Shown here: in pieces, positions 23,502-34,854 of the stretch
Position numbering within the stretch: position 1 is the first letter of the stretch
How the letters are laid out: each line of letters opens with the position of its first letter
From: Zygnema cylindricum
Lineage: Eukaryota > Streptophyta > Zygnematophyceae > Zygnematales > Zygnemataceae
Assembly: GCA_037447655.1 (NCBI GenBank)
Contig: JBBHKE010000060.1
Coordinates: forward strand, 1 to 64,000
Direction: 5' to 3'
DNA: 64,000 nt
Translations under genes and position numbers: made by a program
The notes under the pieces: model-generated
Told to the model about the DNA's origin: nothing
Databases searched by the model: none
Seen by the model: only the letters and a program-made list of their open reading frames with translations

Positions 23502-24076
23502 GACTTAATTTCGTACACACCTGTTTTGATGTGGCCTTAATAATAAGGTATGAGGCGGTACGTAATTTGGGGGAAAAAATAAATCATAGTTTACGTAATT
23601 TGATATGGATGTATTATGGATACGGATGCATTACTCGAATATGAGCACGTGGCGCATTATTATTTGTGGAGTATCAAGCAGCCTAGATGGCGGCACTTTA
23701 CAATGAAGAGTACCTTACAGCATATCCGCAGTCGGTTTACGGATATGCTTTAAGGACTTCAGATACACGCGGCATTTAATTTACGATGCCGATTCGCACA
23801 TACGGACGGCGGACGGAAACCGCCGACAAATATGCTCGGAAGATGACATGAAATAATCCTCATTGACTCAGCGTGTGCCGCCGACGTCGATGAAATTTTT
23901 TGGTTGAACAGAGGTTTGTCTCCTTGTAAGTTAGTTTTTAGTGTTGACTAATTCCTTTTGACATACCTCGAAGTATTCAGGTATACTTACATTAATAGAG
24001 GAAATTTATAGCTAGCGTACGGCTGGATTGTATTCCGTACATTCAGTAGTGAGCCTGAGTGTATATTTGTAGGACG
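23502..24076. other. Intergenic, nothing seen
   Basis: No coding region or repeat end is recognised apart from scattered GTACGG-type words common to this part of the window. Confidence 0.4.
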
Positions 24077-24907
24077 GGGTATGTCCCCATGTGCATAAGT
24101 AAGGGTTTTTTTCTGTCGTTTTCCTGTAAAACTTAGCGCCGTACTGCCTAAGTTGCAACCGTACGAAGGAATCGCAAATTTGTAGAGTACAATTTGCGTC
24201 ATCCTCGAATTTAGGATGTATGAAAATTTGTCGTCTTGTGTTTTTCGACCCACTTCCACGACAAAAAACGTCATCTTCAACCTTACGTTTAAAACACATG
24301 CGCGATGTGTTTTAAAACTAGGTATTTTCGATAAACAAATAGGAACATATATTCTCACGTGCCGTAATTTTCGAAAAAATTCATAAGATTTCCATGGACA
24401 AAGAAAAGTATAGAATTCGTTATGTTTTGTCCGTTTCCGTTCGAATAAGACAAAGAAAAGTGCAGAATTTGTTTGGTTTTGTCCGTTTTCGTCCAGTAAG
24501 GATTTTTTTGTGCACGGGTCTTCAAATTCCGACGCCATTTCACGTCGACAGGATTTTTTTTTGCAAGGGTCTTCAAATTCCGATGCCATTTCACGTCGAC
24601 CGGATAGGAGACGCAATGGCAAAGCGCCTCGTCTTCAACCGTGAATCGGCACAGTCTGAAAGGCGGTACGTCTACAATGTCACGTTAAGACATGCGAGGT
24701 CACAAGCAGTTCCAAAAAATAACGTGCGACAACACAGATTGTAGACGTTGACAACCGTCACAGGTATTGTCGACGTATACAATCGTCACAAGCGTAAGTT
24801 ACGATTTCGTCCTTACAGACATAGGGACAATTGAAAACCGGGTCCGGCGGATCCGCGCTAAAATACAAAGTAAGTTCGCTAAGTTACAAGTACATGGGGA
24901 CATACCC
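24077..24907. mobile_element. Harbinger-like transposon, TE1 family, 831 bp
   Basis: Left end GGGTATGTCCCCATG and right end CATGGGGACATACCC are inverted. TTA follows the right end (24908-24910) but the left flank no longer shows it. A ~50-base tandem duplication, core GGGTCTTCAAATTCCGA and CCATTTCACGTCGAC, lies at about 24503-24603. A 211-codon minus-strand frame runs through it without a recognisable domain and is not called. Confidence 0.65.
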
Positions 24908-24910
24908 TTA

Positions 24911-25741
24911 GATACACTTATTAAGTACCTATTTTAAAACTCAGTTTAACCTGAGATATATGTTTTAATTGAGGTTAAAACGTTGAGACTTCCTCTCAGC
25001 GTTTTAAGCCTTTGGAGGTATCGGTTTAAACCCTAGTTCGAAAATACATATCCAATTGGGCGTATGATACGCATATTGTATCCGCTTTTAGTAAAAATCG
25101 AGGAAGACAAGATTGGGACACGTGTGCGACGTATCCAACGGACCAAGTTTGTTGCACTCAATTAACATGGTGTCACATAACAGTACTGTACCTCTTGTAC
25201 CTTTTAGCGTCAACAATGGCCATTAAAAAAAACCAAAACGTCATGCACATTAAGTGTCATAGGCCGTACAGTTTTCACAATGCTTTCCGCGCAAATATCT
25301 GAATCCAAAATATAAAAATATTTTTACTTTTTTAGGGTTTATCACCTGTTGTTGAGAGTTGAGAGACCACTATACGTCTCCATCTCCAAACTTGACACGT
25401 GTCTCACTTTCAAAAGTCTAGCCAAAAAGTACGTAATGTACTGTAGCTTGAACCTAAAGACTACACGAGTCAAGACAAAATAGGCAAAGCCATAGGTATT
25501 GTAGGCCAGAACGTTCGATATGACGTTTTATGAAAGACTTTAGTTGAACTGGAGACCGTGAGAGGTAGTGGGATTTGGAACAGGCGTCACTTTCCACACT
25601 AAAAGGTGGTGGACTTTAGAACCGTAAAGTACAAACCATAAAACTCTTATTTTTCGATCGCAGCCGTACAATATATTTTAGAGTTCGCACTTTTCAATCA
25701 CTAATGTTGCAGATGGCTACAAACGGCCACAACTTCACCGC
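24911..25741. other. Intergenic, nothing seen
   Basis: No gene, transposon end or tandem repeat is recognised. Confidence 0.4.
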
Positions 25742-25744
25742 TAA

Positions 25745-26703
25745 GGGTACGTCCCCATGTAATCGGCACTTTGACCGAGTATTTTGGACCGTAGTGAAGA
25801 TTCTCCGAACTAATTTGAAGAGAGTCCCAGTGTGCGAGAATGACTTCAGAACTTTTACATGTGACGGTTGTAGACGTAGGTACAGCTTTGTGGCGGTTGA
25901 GGACGACTTCGAAACTTCTGACGATTAGTGACGCCAACAAAAACAGCGACACTTCTAGACGTTTGGATTTTTGTGAAATTGTAGATGTTTAGGGTTTGGT
26001 GACATTGTGACGTCATGCTCACTTGTGACAACGTCGACGTCACTGAATCCAGAACTTTCCGCCATGGTTTCAAAATTTCGTATTTTTTACATTTTTCGCT
26101 TGCTTGCATTAAAAAAAACTTAAAAATTGTCAAAAAAAATATTTTTCATATATTTCTCATTTTATACCAATATTGTCATGTCTCATTCTAGAAAGTGTGA
26201 GATAAAAACGATAGTGTGAGATACAAGCGATAGTGCGAGAGGGAGAGGGGAGAAACGACGACGACGAAAAATTTTGTGAGGATCCCATGAATAAAAGTGG
26301 AGGTTCGAGACCCTTAAATATTTTTTCCGTACATGCGCGTGACGTGCACGGAGAAAAATAGCGAGAACTCTCCCTCGTCCAAAAAAAATCCCACTCGTGT
26401 GGCGCGTGCGTGGGTCGTTTTTCATTCGTTGTTTGGGCGGTACTTTAACCTAAAACACACCCTCGAGGTGATTTTGGATGAATTTTCTTGGTGGGCTAGA
26501 TTCTCTTGCAAAGGGGTCAAAAAGAGGAAAACCCCAAAATGCATTCACATGACGACAAACATGGAGTACATTCAAAGTATATAATTAACGTTCATTATAC
26601 ATTGGTAAAAATGATTTTCTCGTACGGCTGAAGTTTTTCTGAAGTTCCTTAAATTTTAGGGCAGAAGGACATAGAAAAGTCGATATGTTAATGCATGGGG
26701 ACA
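25745..26703. mobile_element. Harbinger-like transposon, TE1 family, right end truncated
   Basis: It opens GGGTACGTCCCCATG after TAA (25742-25744), and its right side reaches ATGCATGGGGACA before homology to the terminus stops where another inverted-repeat element begins. The interior matches 17136-18077 inverted (GCGCGTGACGTGCACGG, GAGAGGGAGAGGGGAG). Confidence 0.6.
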
Positions 26704-26920
26704 ACCGCCAATCGTTATTAGCGTGTAAGTTTTTTTAGCGTATACGAATAATTAGCGTGGTTTACGCTAATTGGGAATTTGGAATTTTTCGAAGAAATCG
26801 TCTATTCTAATTGAGAATTAGGGTTTTTTTAAAATAGTGTGGATAATTCTATTTGAGAATAAAAATAAAAAAAAGCGGGACGGAATTAGCGTACACAACG
26901 CTAATAACGATTGGCGGTGT
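26702..26920. mobile_element. MITE, 219 bp, related to the GTATCGCTATTAG family
   Basis: The ends ACCGCCAATCGTTATTAGCG and CGCTAATAACGATTGGCGGT are perfect inverted repeats of 20 bases. The termini resemble those of the elements at 29513 and 32763, with one substituted word (CGCC for CGTG). It abuts the truncated end of the previous element, so it may have caused or followed that truncation. Confidence 0.75.
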
Positions 26921-28714
26921 AGTGTACATCGTTCTTATCACATTGTTCCTTTTTTCTCAAATGGGGAAATTGCGATTTTTTCTATCAAAATTTGGTTCAA
27001 TGTCTCTTAACCGCGGAAACTTTTTCGTTTAATTAAGGGCTAGGCTAGATTATTCCCTTTTTTGAGGAAAACCAAAGTAGCACTCGCATTATTGTTTCAT
27101 CGCTTTTAACCATGGATCTTAATTTGTGATTGATTCCCGCTTTTAAACACAATTGGGTACTTATGGTAAAACCTGTGATTTGTCCTTTTGTCAATTGTAG
27201 AAAGAGGTTCACACCATTGCTATGTTGTTTTAAAGTTGATTTATTTTGTTTCTTTTGGGTTTTTAGGTCAATTCTAGAAATGTAATGAAATCAATTTCCA
27301 ATCTTTTTCTCTTTTTTTATTTATTTTTTAGTTAAGCTATCCATCTTACAATAGATAATCACCGTGTTTATCTCCTTTTTTGATTTTTTTTTATTTTTTT
27401 TGAATAACTGAGCATAAGTTGAACAATGTGTTTACTTTTTTTTTTAATTTTGGGTATGATAATAACATTTTATGGATTGATAGGTACGGTCAAGCTTAAA
27501 TAGTGACTATATGTCACGTTATTATTATTATATTTAAATGTCATTTTTAGTTCTGAAAACACTGTTTTAGATTTTGATACTGGAAATAGAGAGTACAATT
27601 CGATTGGATAATTGTACGGGAAATAGGGAAAGAAAGGTTCAAATTTGGTCTCGAAATTGTTTGAAACGTGAAAAGGGCGCGTTTCATTAGACCTTAATTA
27701 CCGTAGTCTGTACGGAATAGCCGTACGACACAAAAACAATAATTCTGTACTTCTGTCGCATTAGGTTTCAATTTAGCAAAAAAAAAGGTTTTGCGTCGGC
27801 TTCAAAAATATCTTTGGCTGCGTAAACAGTTTCGCAGTTTTTTTCTGGTCTCATTTTAGTTTGTACTTTTGGCTACACGTTTTTTTTTCCTGCCCCCGAG
27901 TCGCTTGGCATCCCGGGTATAAAATTTTATGATTGTACTTTATACGATCTGGCGGCATTGTCCGGCTTGCCGCTACGCCAAATATCGTAACAACGTCAGA
28001 TCTTTATTGTCCCGCGGGAATTTTAGCCGTCCGATTTTAGCCGTCCGATTTTAGCCAGGTATTCTGACAGGTATTATCTGTGCTACACTCGTACGGAATT
28101 TTCCATTTGAATGTTTTACAATGTGCTGCGCTGTCGTATATATTAACTTTCCGTAAACTGTAACAATTAACTTTTAGCGTCACGACAAGGCAACAAATTA
28201 AAAATTTAAAACATGTTCTAGGTGTGGAAATTTCGCCGTTACGGCGAATCAGCATTGCTCATTTTTTTTTTGTAATCTGTTAAGCTGTCGTGACGAAAAA
28301 GTTAAAAGTATTGCCGGGAAAGCTAAGCGTTTTTGTCACGGTTTCGTAAAAGCTATTTAAGTATTTATGCGATCTTAACTTTCTCCCTTGGGGGAAATTT
28401 CCGTCAGAACATATTGCATTTAATGCTACGCTGTCGTATCTGCTACGTATAACTTCTACGAAAGCGTAACAAATTAACAATAAAAGCTTAACTTTAACGG
28501 CGATACGCTTAACTTTTGCGTCCCGACAGAACACATTATAATCTGTTCAATACAATTTTCTTTGGTCGTAGAGCAAAATCCGACGGTCGGAAAATAATTA
28601 AATATAGAGTCGCGACAGCTCAGCGATTGCGGTAGCCGCGGGATGAACCACTTATTTTGCTACACGTGTAATTAGCTGGAAAAAAAATACGATTCGCTAA
28701 AATTTATAGAATAT
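26921..28714. other. Intergenic, T-rich, no gene seen
   Basis: Long T-runs at 27300-27440 and a 15-base direct repeat (CCGTCCGATTTTAGC) at 28027-28056. Reading frames on the minus strand at 28037-28534 show no domain and are not called. Confidence 0.45.
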
Positions 28715-29512
28715 GGGTGAACCTCCGTTAGGCGAAAAGTGGGGTTGTTTACTTGAAAAAGTGCATTGCCGTACAGACCCAGCTCATTTCCGTACATATC
28801 CAGCTAATTGCCGTACAGGGACGTACTTTTTTTTTAAATAAAACATGATTACAGGAGATTCGTCAAGATTCTCCAAACTTTTGGGCGACAACGTCGACCG
28901 TCCGATTATGAGTTTTCTAACCAAAAGGTCACTTCGTCCAGTGAATGGCTATGTCCTCAGGGAGGACACTAGCCAATCACCGGACGTGTAAAACGTTTAC
29001 GCGTGGAAATGTCACGTACGAGCCGCGCGCCATCCGACATTTTCCACGCGCCTTTGGACATATGCCACGCGCCTTCGGACAGGCGGGAATCAGATCCGAC
29101 GAAATCCGCCACAAAAAGTTTGTTGGAAGAATGTGCCGTGACGCCTCCACCACCATCCATCAGCATCCGGAATTTGCTGCGCCTGCTTTTTTCAAATTTC
29201 CGATTTGGTTTTGATACAACGACAAAACAGGAACTTACAAACTGTACATTCTCGTCATTATATTTTGCGGCTGGCTGTACGGATAGTTTAGACATTTTGC
29301 TTTTGGAATCTTTGACGACGCTCGCCGTCAGAACAGGAATCTACGTGCATCCAATCGAATGAAAGCACGTACGCAATAGATTCCTTGCTGACACGACCTG
29401 ATGGAGAAGTGGATGAAATATGACTGCCAGTAAACGTATTTGTACGCTGTACGATTACTGTCGGCGCCTGATGGAGAAGTGGCCTAATTGTTCAGAATCT
29501 AATTCCGGTGTA
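28715..29512. other. Intergenic, starts with a Harbinger-like terminus
   Basis: At 28715 GGGTGAACCTCCGTTAGGCG followed by AAAAGTGGGGTT is the reverse complement of the right end of the 11727-12461 family. No partner end is found, so it is a truncated copy. Overlapping frames at 28945-29362 have no recognised domain. Confidence 0.4.
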
Positions 29513-29717
29513 CCACACCGTGAATCGTTATTAGGGTTCACGTTTTTTTCGTATCTTTAAACATCTTTTCTCCGTACACGCATGTCGGTTTTTAGATCTG
29601 ACGGTGATTCTCAGCTTCCGATTGACGGTCTTAAATTGAGAATCGGACAAAAGTGTACGGAGAAAAGGTGCTATAAGTGGCGAAAAATTATTAACCCTAA
29701 TAGCGATACACGGTGTA
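29513..29717 (-). mobile_element. MITE family A, copy 1 (205 bp)
   Basis: Inverted ends (ACACCGTGAATCGTTATTAG on the left, CTAATAGCGATACACGGTGTA on the right side minus one base) enclose a second inverted pair around CTTTTCTCCGTACAC and GTGTACGGAGAAAAG, so the element can fold almost end to end. The centre carries CTCAGCTTCCGATTG in the orientation opposite to copies 2 and 3. Confidence 0.8.
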
Positions 29718-30470
29718 CTTACCTGTATCGTCCTATGGGGATGACGTATAGGACGACTTTGGTCCCAAAACTGAGAACCCTAACGGCTTGGCTCCATGGA
29801 ACCAGTTCCGTTTTTTGTGCGATGAACTGATTGGTGGTTCCTTTTCATGAACCTGTATCTTAATTTTTGGGCAGTCAAAATTCCGCGACATTAGGACAAA
29901 GTGAAAAAAAAGTACGGGATTTTTTTTTTTTTTTTCAGGCTGTTTTACGCGGCTCAACGTTTTCATGGCTGTTCTACTTCTTGTTGCTGCTCTACTTTTG
30001 TCGTTTTATCGAGTTTTAAAAAAAGAGCGTTACATGAGACAGAAATTGTCTGGTTATTTCAATATTTCTAGTTCGATTTTAATGATTGGGCAGTTTATGA
30101 CCGTCCAGATTTGAATCCTACTGTCAAAAACTACCAAATCTCTAAAAAACGAGATTGATTTGACCACTTTAAGGTCTGATGGAACGCAGCCTGTCTCAAA
30201 CTGCCAGGTGGAGACACGTCAACTCCGGCACGTGCCAAATATAACGAATTTGCAGACGTTTTCGAATCTGTACGAAGTTCAGTCTTCCTTTTCCTGCTAC
30301 TGATATGATTGGCTTCTGCAGTGGCTTCAATCCTTTCTTGAATTATTTCCTAGTTGTCCTATTCGTACGGATTTGGACTTTTTTCCAAAAACTACGTAGT
30401 ATTCGCGACTTTTATATTTTTCGTAAAATTCGTTTAGTTTTCGCTGTACGGTGTACGAAAACGTACAGAA
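29718..30470. other. Intergenic, nothing seen
   Basis: No coding region is supported. A T-run stands at 29920-29936. Confidence 0.4.
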
Positions 30471-30960
30471 ACCGTCCCCTTAACCCTAAAAAATCCTTAA
30501 AAACCCAAAAAGTACGATAAACGTACGAAATGTACGGCAATGTACGAAAGGTGTACCATAATAACTGAAGAGTACGGATAATGTAAGACAGTTTAACTGT
30601 AATTTACCGGAATGTACGAAATGCACGGGAAGTACCCTAAACACCCTAAAATTCCCCCTTTAATAACCCTAAAAGTACAGAAATATGTACGTAGACGTAC
30701 GAAAGATGTAAGTCTGTATAATTGAAATATACGGAAACGTACGAAAATGTACCTTAAAAATCTCAGAATAATAACCGTCAAAGTACGAAAATATACGGAC
30801 ACTGTACGTATACGTACGAATAAAAGTTGGTTGTTTAACAGAAATATATGAGAATGCACGAGAATGTACCCTAAAATTCCTCAAACCCCCCTTAATAACC
30901 ATAAAAGTACTGAAATGTACGAAGACAATACGCAAATGTACGAAAAAGTACGAATACATA
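30471..30960. repeat. Diverged tandem array of ~110-125 bp units rich in GTACG
   Basis: Three to four degenerate copies whose best-kept core is AATAACC-TAAAAGTAC-GAAATGTACG, with cores at about 30661, 30770 and 30893. Each unit also carries TGTACC followed by CCTAAAATTCC-like words. The repeat creates minus-strand frames rich in Phe, Tyr and Arg that are not real genes. Confidence 0.6.
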
Positions 30961-31325
30961 GTCAGGTACGCATTTTATAACATTTTTTTCATCGTTAAAT
31001 GCGTATCGTGCGTAGTATTCGCGCGTTCATTTCGTGCGTATTATGCGCACAGGACAACTATGAATTATTTCCTCGTCTGGTCTTTTCGGTTTTTTTCTCT
31101 CCGTACGATTCGTTGGACAAAAGTACACTTTGTTCCCTTCGTCGGTCAACAAGCTGGCCTAGATTCCGACAAAATCGTAAATTTTCTTTTGTTGACCGTA
31201 CTCTCCAGTACGACTTTTCAAGCTCTGCTACGGTTTTGAAAGTCGTGCTTTGAAATCTTGACACGTGTACACCTGGTCCTTTAAACCACGCGAAATAGTA
31301 ATGATTGCGTCGATTGGTAAACTTG
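30961..31325. other. Intergenic, nothing seen
   Basis: No gene or repeat boundary is recognised. Confidence 0.4.
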
Positions 31326-31333
31326 GTCTAACC

Positions 31334-31790
31334 CATAGTTCAAAAGTAGGCGTTTTTTGGTAGGCTTTTTGTAGGCCGCCTTTAGCGTAAGTTGTGTTAC
31401 GGGCTTTCCATGTGATCTTCTTAGATCGCTACTTTCATCAGCGACCGTCCGATCGTCCGAATCTGACGATACTCCTATCGTAAGTTGTGTTATGGGCTTT
31501 TCATGTGATCTTCTTAGATCGTTACTTTCATCAAAGACCGTCAGATCGTCCAAATCTGACGGTTAAAATAGAAATTCGCTCAAAACTCACAGATAAAGAT
31601 TTTTTTGTCCGATTTTTTTTTCAAATTTAGACATGACGTTTAATTCTCTATCGATCCATGCGCAACTCAACCCTGTTACTATTTTATTTTATTTTGCGGC
31701 CAATACAATATGGGTCTTAAGGCCATATTGTATGTTTTGGATACTATAGGCATATTGTATGGGCGTACGGTCACCTACTTTTGAACTATG
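31334..31790 (+). mobile_element. hAT-like MITE, copy 3 (457 bp)
   Basis: Inverted ends CATAGTTCAAAAGTAGGCG and CCTACTTTTGAACTATG are flanked by a perfect 8-base duplication GTCTAACC (31326-31333 and 31791-31798). Inside, a ~88-base unit (core GTGATCTTCTTAGATCG, GACCGTC.GATCGTCC) is duplicated in tandem at about 31388-31562, whereas copy 2 has it once. Confidence 0.92.
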
Positions 31791-31798
31791 GTCTAACC

Positions 31799-32762
31799 GG
31801 TGGTAATCGTCGATGCTTGTATACGTAGGCGTCAACTTAACAATTTTAGTTCCTCCGTGCGCGGCTTTTGTGGTGCCACGTCATCACTCCGGACTCAATA
31901 CTCATTGACCGTCCGATCTCTCCTCTGCTTATGAATCGGTGAATCGAAGTTTGTTCTAAAAAAATAAAGTACGGAGCCGTTCAAAAGATAAAATAAAATA
32001 GAAATTGACTTCGTACTTTTGACTTCGTACGATTTGATTTCTTTGTAGTTGTGGCGGGCGTAACTGCGGTTTTAACAGAAAGGCGACGTAATTTTTTTTC
32101 CCGTTATTGTGAGGCCGTACGAGCAGTTGACGTACGGAAATGTAATCATTTTTCGTGCGAACTGCGCAAAAATGTAAAACCCTAATAGCCGTCGATATTG
32201 TCTTTGTACGAATCTCGTTTACTCCTTTTCCAAATATTTGTACCTTTTAAAAAAAAAAAAAACAACTGCAAAAGACGGACCTGTCCTGTGACCTGTCCGA
32301 TGACGCCCTAATAAGTCGATTTCGTACTAAAAATGGCACCTATCATTATCGCATACGAAACTAATATTACCGTAGTTTTCCTACTCCAAGTATTAGTACG
32401 ATTGTATATCTGGTTCACTGTATTTCCGAAAAAGTACGGCGAAGCCATTTCTTTGGTCTCTTGCCGACGCTTCGTCAAAAATCGTACGGTTCCCACACTG
32501 ACAAAAAGTGTTACAGTAATGTACGGATATTCCGTACTGAAACCGTACATAACAGCTTTGTACCTTGAATGTACGTCGACTGTATGATGTACGAAACTTT
32601 GTGGCAGGGAAAGCCTTCCAGTAAATGTACGATTGCAGGGACGGGATAGCTGAAAAAGCGCCACGTCGTCCTAGCTTAGTATGTGTACGGAGATGTACGG
32701 AGTAACGTACAAAACTTCTCAAATCACAGCAAAAGAGTGAAATGCTGCAAGTTTTAGAAGTC
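31799..32762. other. Intergenic, nothing seen
   Basis: Contains many GTACG/CGTAC words but no supported gene. Overlapping frames of ~85-118 codons on both strands at 32308-32722 mirror one another and have no domain. Confidence 0.4.
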
Positions 32763-32983
32763 TACACCGTGTATCGCTATTAGGGTTAATATTTTTTTCG
32801 CCGCTTAGAATATATTTTCTCCGTACACACTTGTCTGATTTTCAATTTCAGACAGCCAATAGGAAGCGGAGAATCTTAATTTTTAATCGCAACCGTCAGA
32901 TCCACAATCCGACAAGTGTGTACGGAGAAAAGATGTTTTACGTGACGAAAAAAATGTTAACACTAATAGCGATTGACGGTGTA
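32763..32983 (+). mobile_element. MITE family A, copy 2 (221 bp)
   Basis: Ends TACACCGTGTATCGCTATTAG and CTAATAGCGATTGACGGTGTA are inverted (each trimmed here by position, not altered). The subterminal pair TTTTCTCCGTACACACTTGT and ACAAGTGTGTACGGAGAAAA is perfect. The centre is in the same orientation as copy 3. Confidence 0.82.
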
Positions 32984-33400
32984 CATGCTGGTGTGCACCA
33001 TTTTTGAGCGCACCAATAAATGGATAACAATACAAAGGCTGCAGTACGGACGACCAAGAAAAACTGTTTTTTTATTTTTTTGAAAATATTCGCTCCTGTG
33101 CAAAAACCTAGCAACAATTTCTTGAATATCTTCTCAGAACAGGTGCAAAAAGGCGAATAAAAAGTACGAAAAGTCTGTCCTACGAAAATTTATCATACGA
33201 AAAATTGTTATTTCCTTCACTTAATTTTTACGTTTCCTCCAATTTCCATTTGCTTTGCCCATCTAATCCTTTTTGACTGTACGGCCGTGAAAACCGTAGT
33301 ACGGAAATCTACAGAAATCTTCGAATTCCTTATATTCCAATGTGGCACAGCACCCTTTATTATTCTTATGTGGCGCACCTTTTTTCCCGCTGTAGTATTG

Positions 33401-33620
33401 TACACCGTGTATCGCTATTAGGGTTAATGATTTTTTCGCCACTTAAAACATCTTTTCTCCGTACACACTTGTCGGATTTTCAATTTGAGACAGCCAATCG
33501 GAAGCTGAGAATCTTACCTTTCAATCGCGACCGTCAGATCCAGAATCCGACAGGTGTGTACAGAGAAATATGTTTTAAGTGGCGAAAAAAATATTAACAC
33601 TAATAGCGATACACAGTGTA
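33401..33620 (+). mobile_element. MITE family A, copy 3 (220 bp)
   Basis: Same structure as copy 2: TACACCGTGTATCGCTATTA on the left and TAATAGCGATACACAGTGTA on the right, with subterminal CTTTTCTCCGTACACACTTG. Close in length and centre to copy 2, which lies only about 420 bases away. Confidence 0.82.
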
Positions 33621-34208
33621 GTTGTACGATGTCCGTACGTAGTAATAACTGTTGTTGTAATTTTTCTAGTTAGATTTTCGCTTAAGTGGGAACCCTATCA
33701 GCCACTACACTGCCCACCATTATTAGAGTTTTTAACACCGATTCAGTCGTAACTTCATTTGGCGAAAATCTTAAAATGGTGTTAAAAACACTATTGAAGT
33801 AAGTGGACTACAATTTGCCACGTCTCCTTGTATTGACATATTGCTATATTCTAATTTCGCATCAACACTAATAAACCGCTTTTTGTTGGGCGCGCGTAGA
33901 GAAAATCACGCCAGACGATCCTCTAAAAATATAAAAACTAAAAAAGGATGACATGTATGTGGGACAATCACAGCAGTGTACGGATGTTCTATCATAAGAG
34001 TCACACATTGTACGGATATGTACAATCATGCCCCAGTGTAGATGCCGATTCGCTGAATGGAAAACCAGCTTACAACTCATAGAGGTACCAAACGCATAAA
34101 AAGGTCAAAATCCGTACGATTGGTACCTCTATGCTACATCTGCTGATGAAACATGGAAGAAAGTAAAAACTGCGTTTGCAGTTTCTATGTCCAACATTAA
34201 TGGCCCGT
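33621..34208. other. Intergenic, nothing seen
   Basis: Short inverted words (TTAACACC/GGTGTTAA at about 33728 and 33778) suggest another small element, but its ends cannot be defined. No gene seen. Confidence 0.35.
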
Positions 34209-34486
34209 ATTTTACTCATTTGGCCGAAATACACCGTGTATCGCTATTTTACTCATTTGGCCGAATTACACCGTGTATCGCTATTAGTGTTAATGTTTTT
34301 ATGCCACTTAAAACATCTTTTCTCCGTACATACTTGTCGGATTAAGGATCTGACGGTTACGATTGAAAGGTAAGGTTTCCAGCTTCCGATTGGAGGTCTC
34401 AAATTGAAAATCAGAAAAATGTGTATGGAGGAAAGATGTTTTAAGTGGCTGAAAAAATATTAACACACATAGCGATACAAGGTGTA
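34209..34486 (-). mobile_element. MITE family A, copy 4, with duplicated left end
   Basis: The element proper is 34267-34486, ending AGCGATACAAGGTGTA. Its left terminus together with 19 bases of flank (TTTTACTCATTTGGCCGAA) is present twice in tandem (34209-34246 and 34247-34284, period 38). The centre matches copy 1 orientation. Confidence 0.75.
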
Positions 34487-34854
34487 CCGTTGTGTGAATC
34501 TTTCATGACTTCGTTCGATAGTTGAGGCGCCAGCAGAGCTACAGTAGATATCGGCGATATTCTATCGCCGATATTTCACGGACGCTACATTACTGTACTG
34601 TTACGGGTTTCACACTTCCACTATATGTTTTGAAACGCTATCGTACGAAACGAATAGCGTACTACCGTTCGATCAGTACCATGATTTTTTTATCCGTACG
34701 CTTGCTAGTACGAAATCAAGTGAACAGATACTGTCATAGCATGGAACCTGATTTTATGATACTCTTGCACATAAATTTTTTTGACCACATTTAGTTCCCA
34801 CTCTATCGGTAAATTCACAATCTAAGTTAATAGTTATGGCTCTTCGTGTAAGTT

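Noticed and set aside
23987-24622. 211-codon minus-strand frame
   Set aside because: Crosses the end of a Harbinger-like element and contains its internal tandem duplication; no domain.
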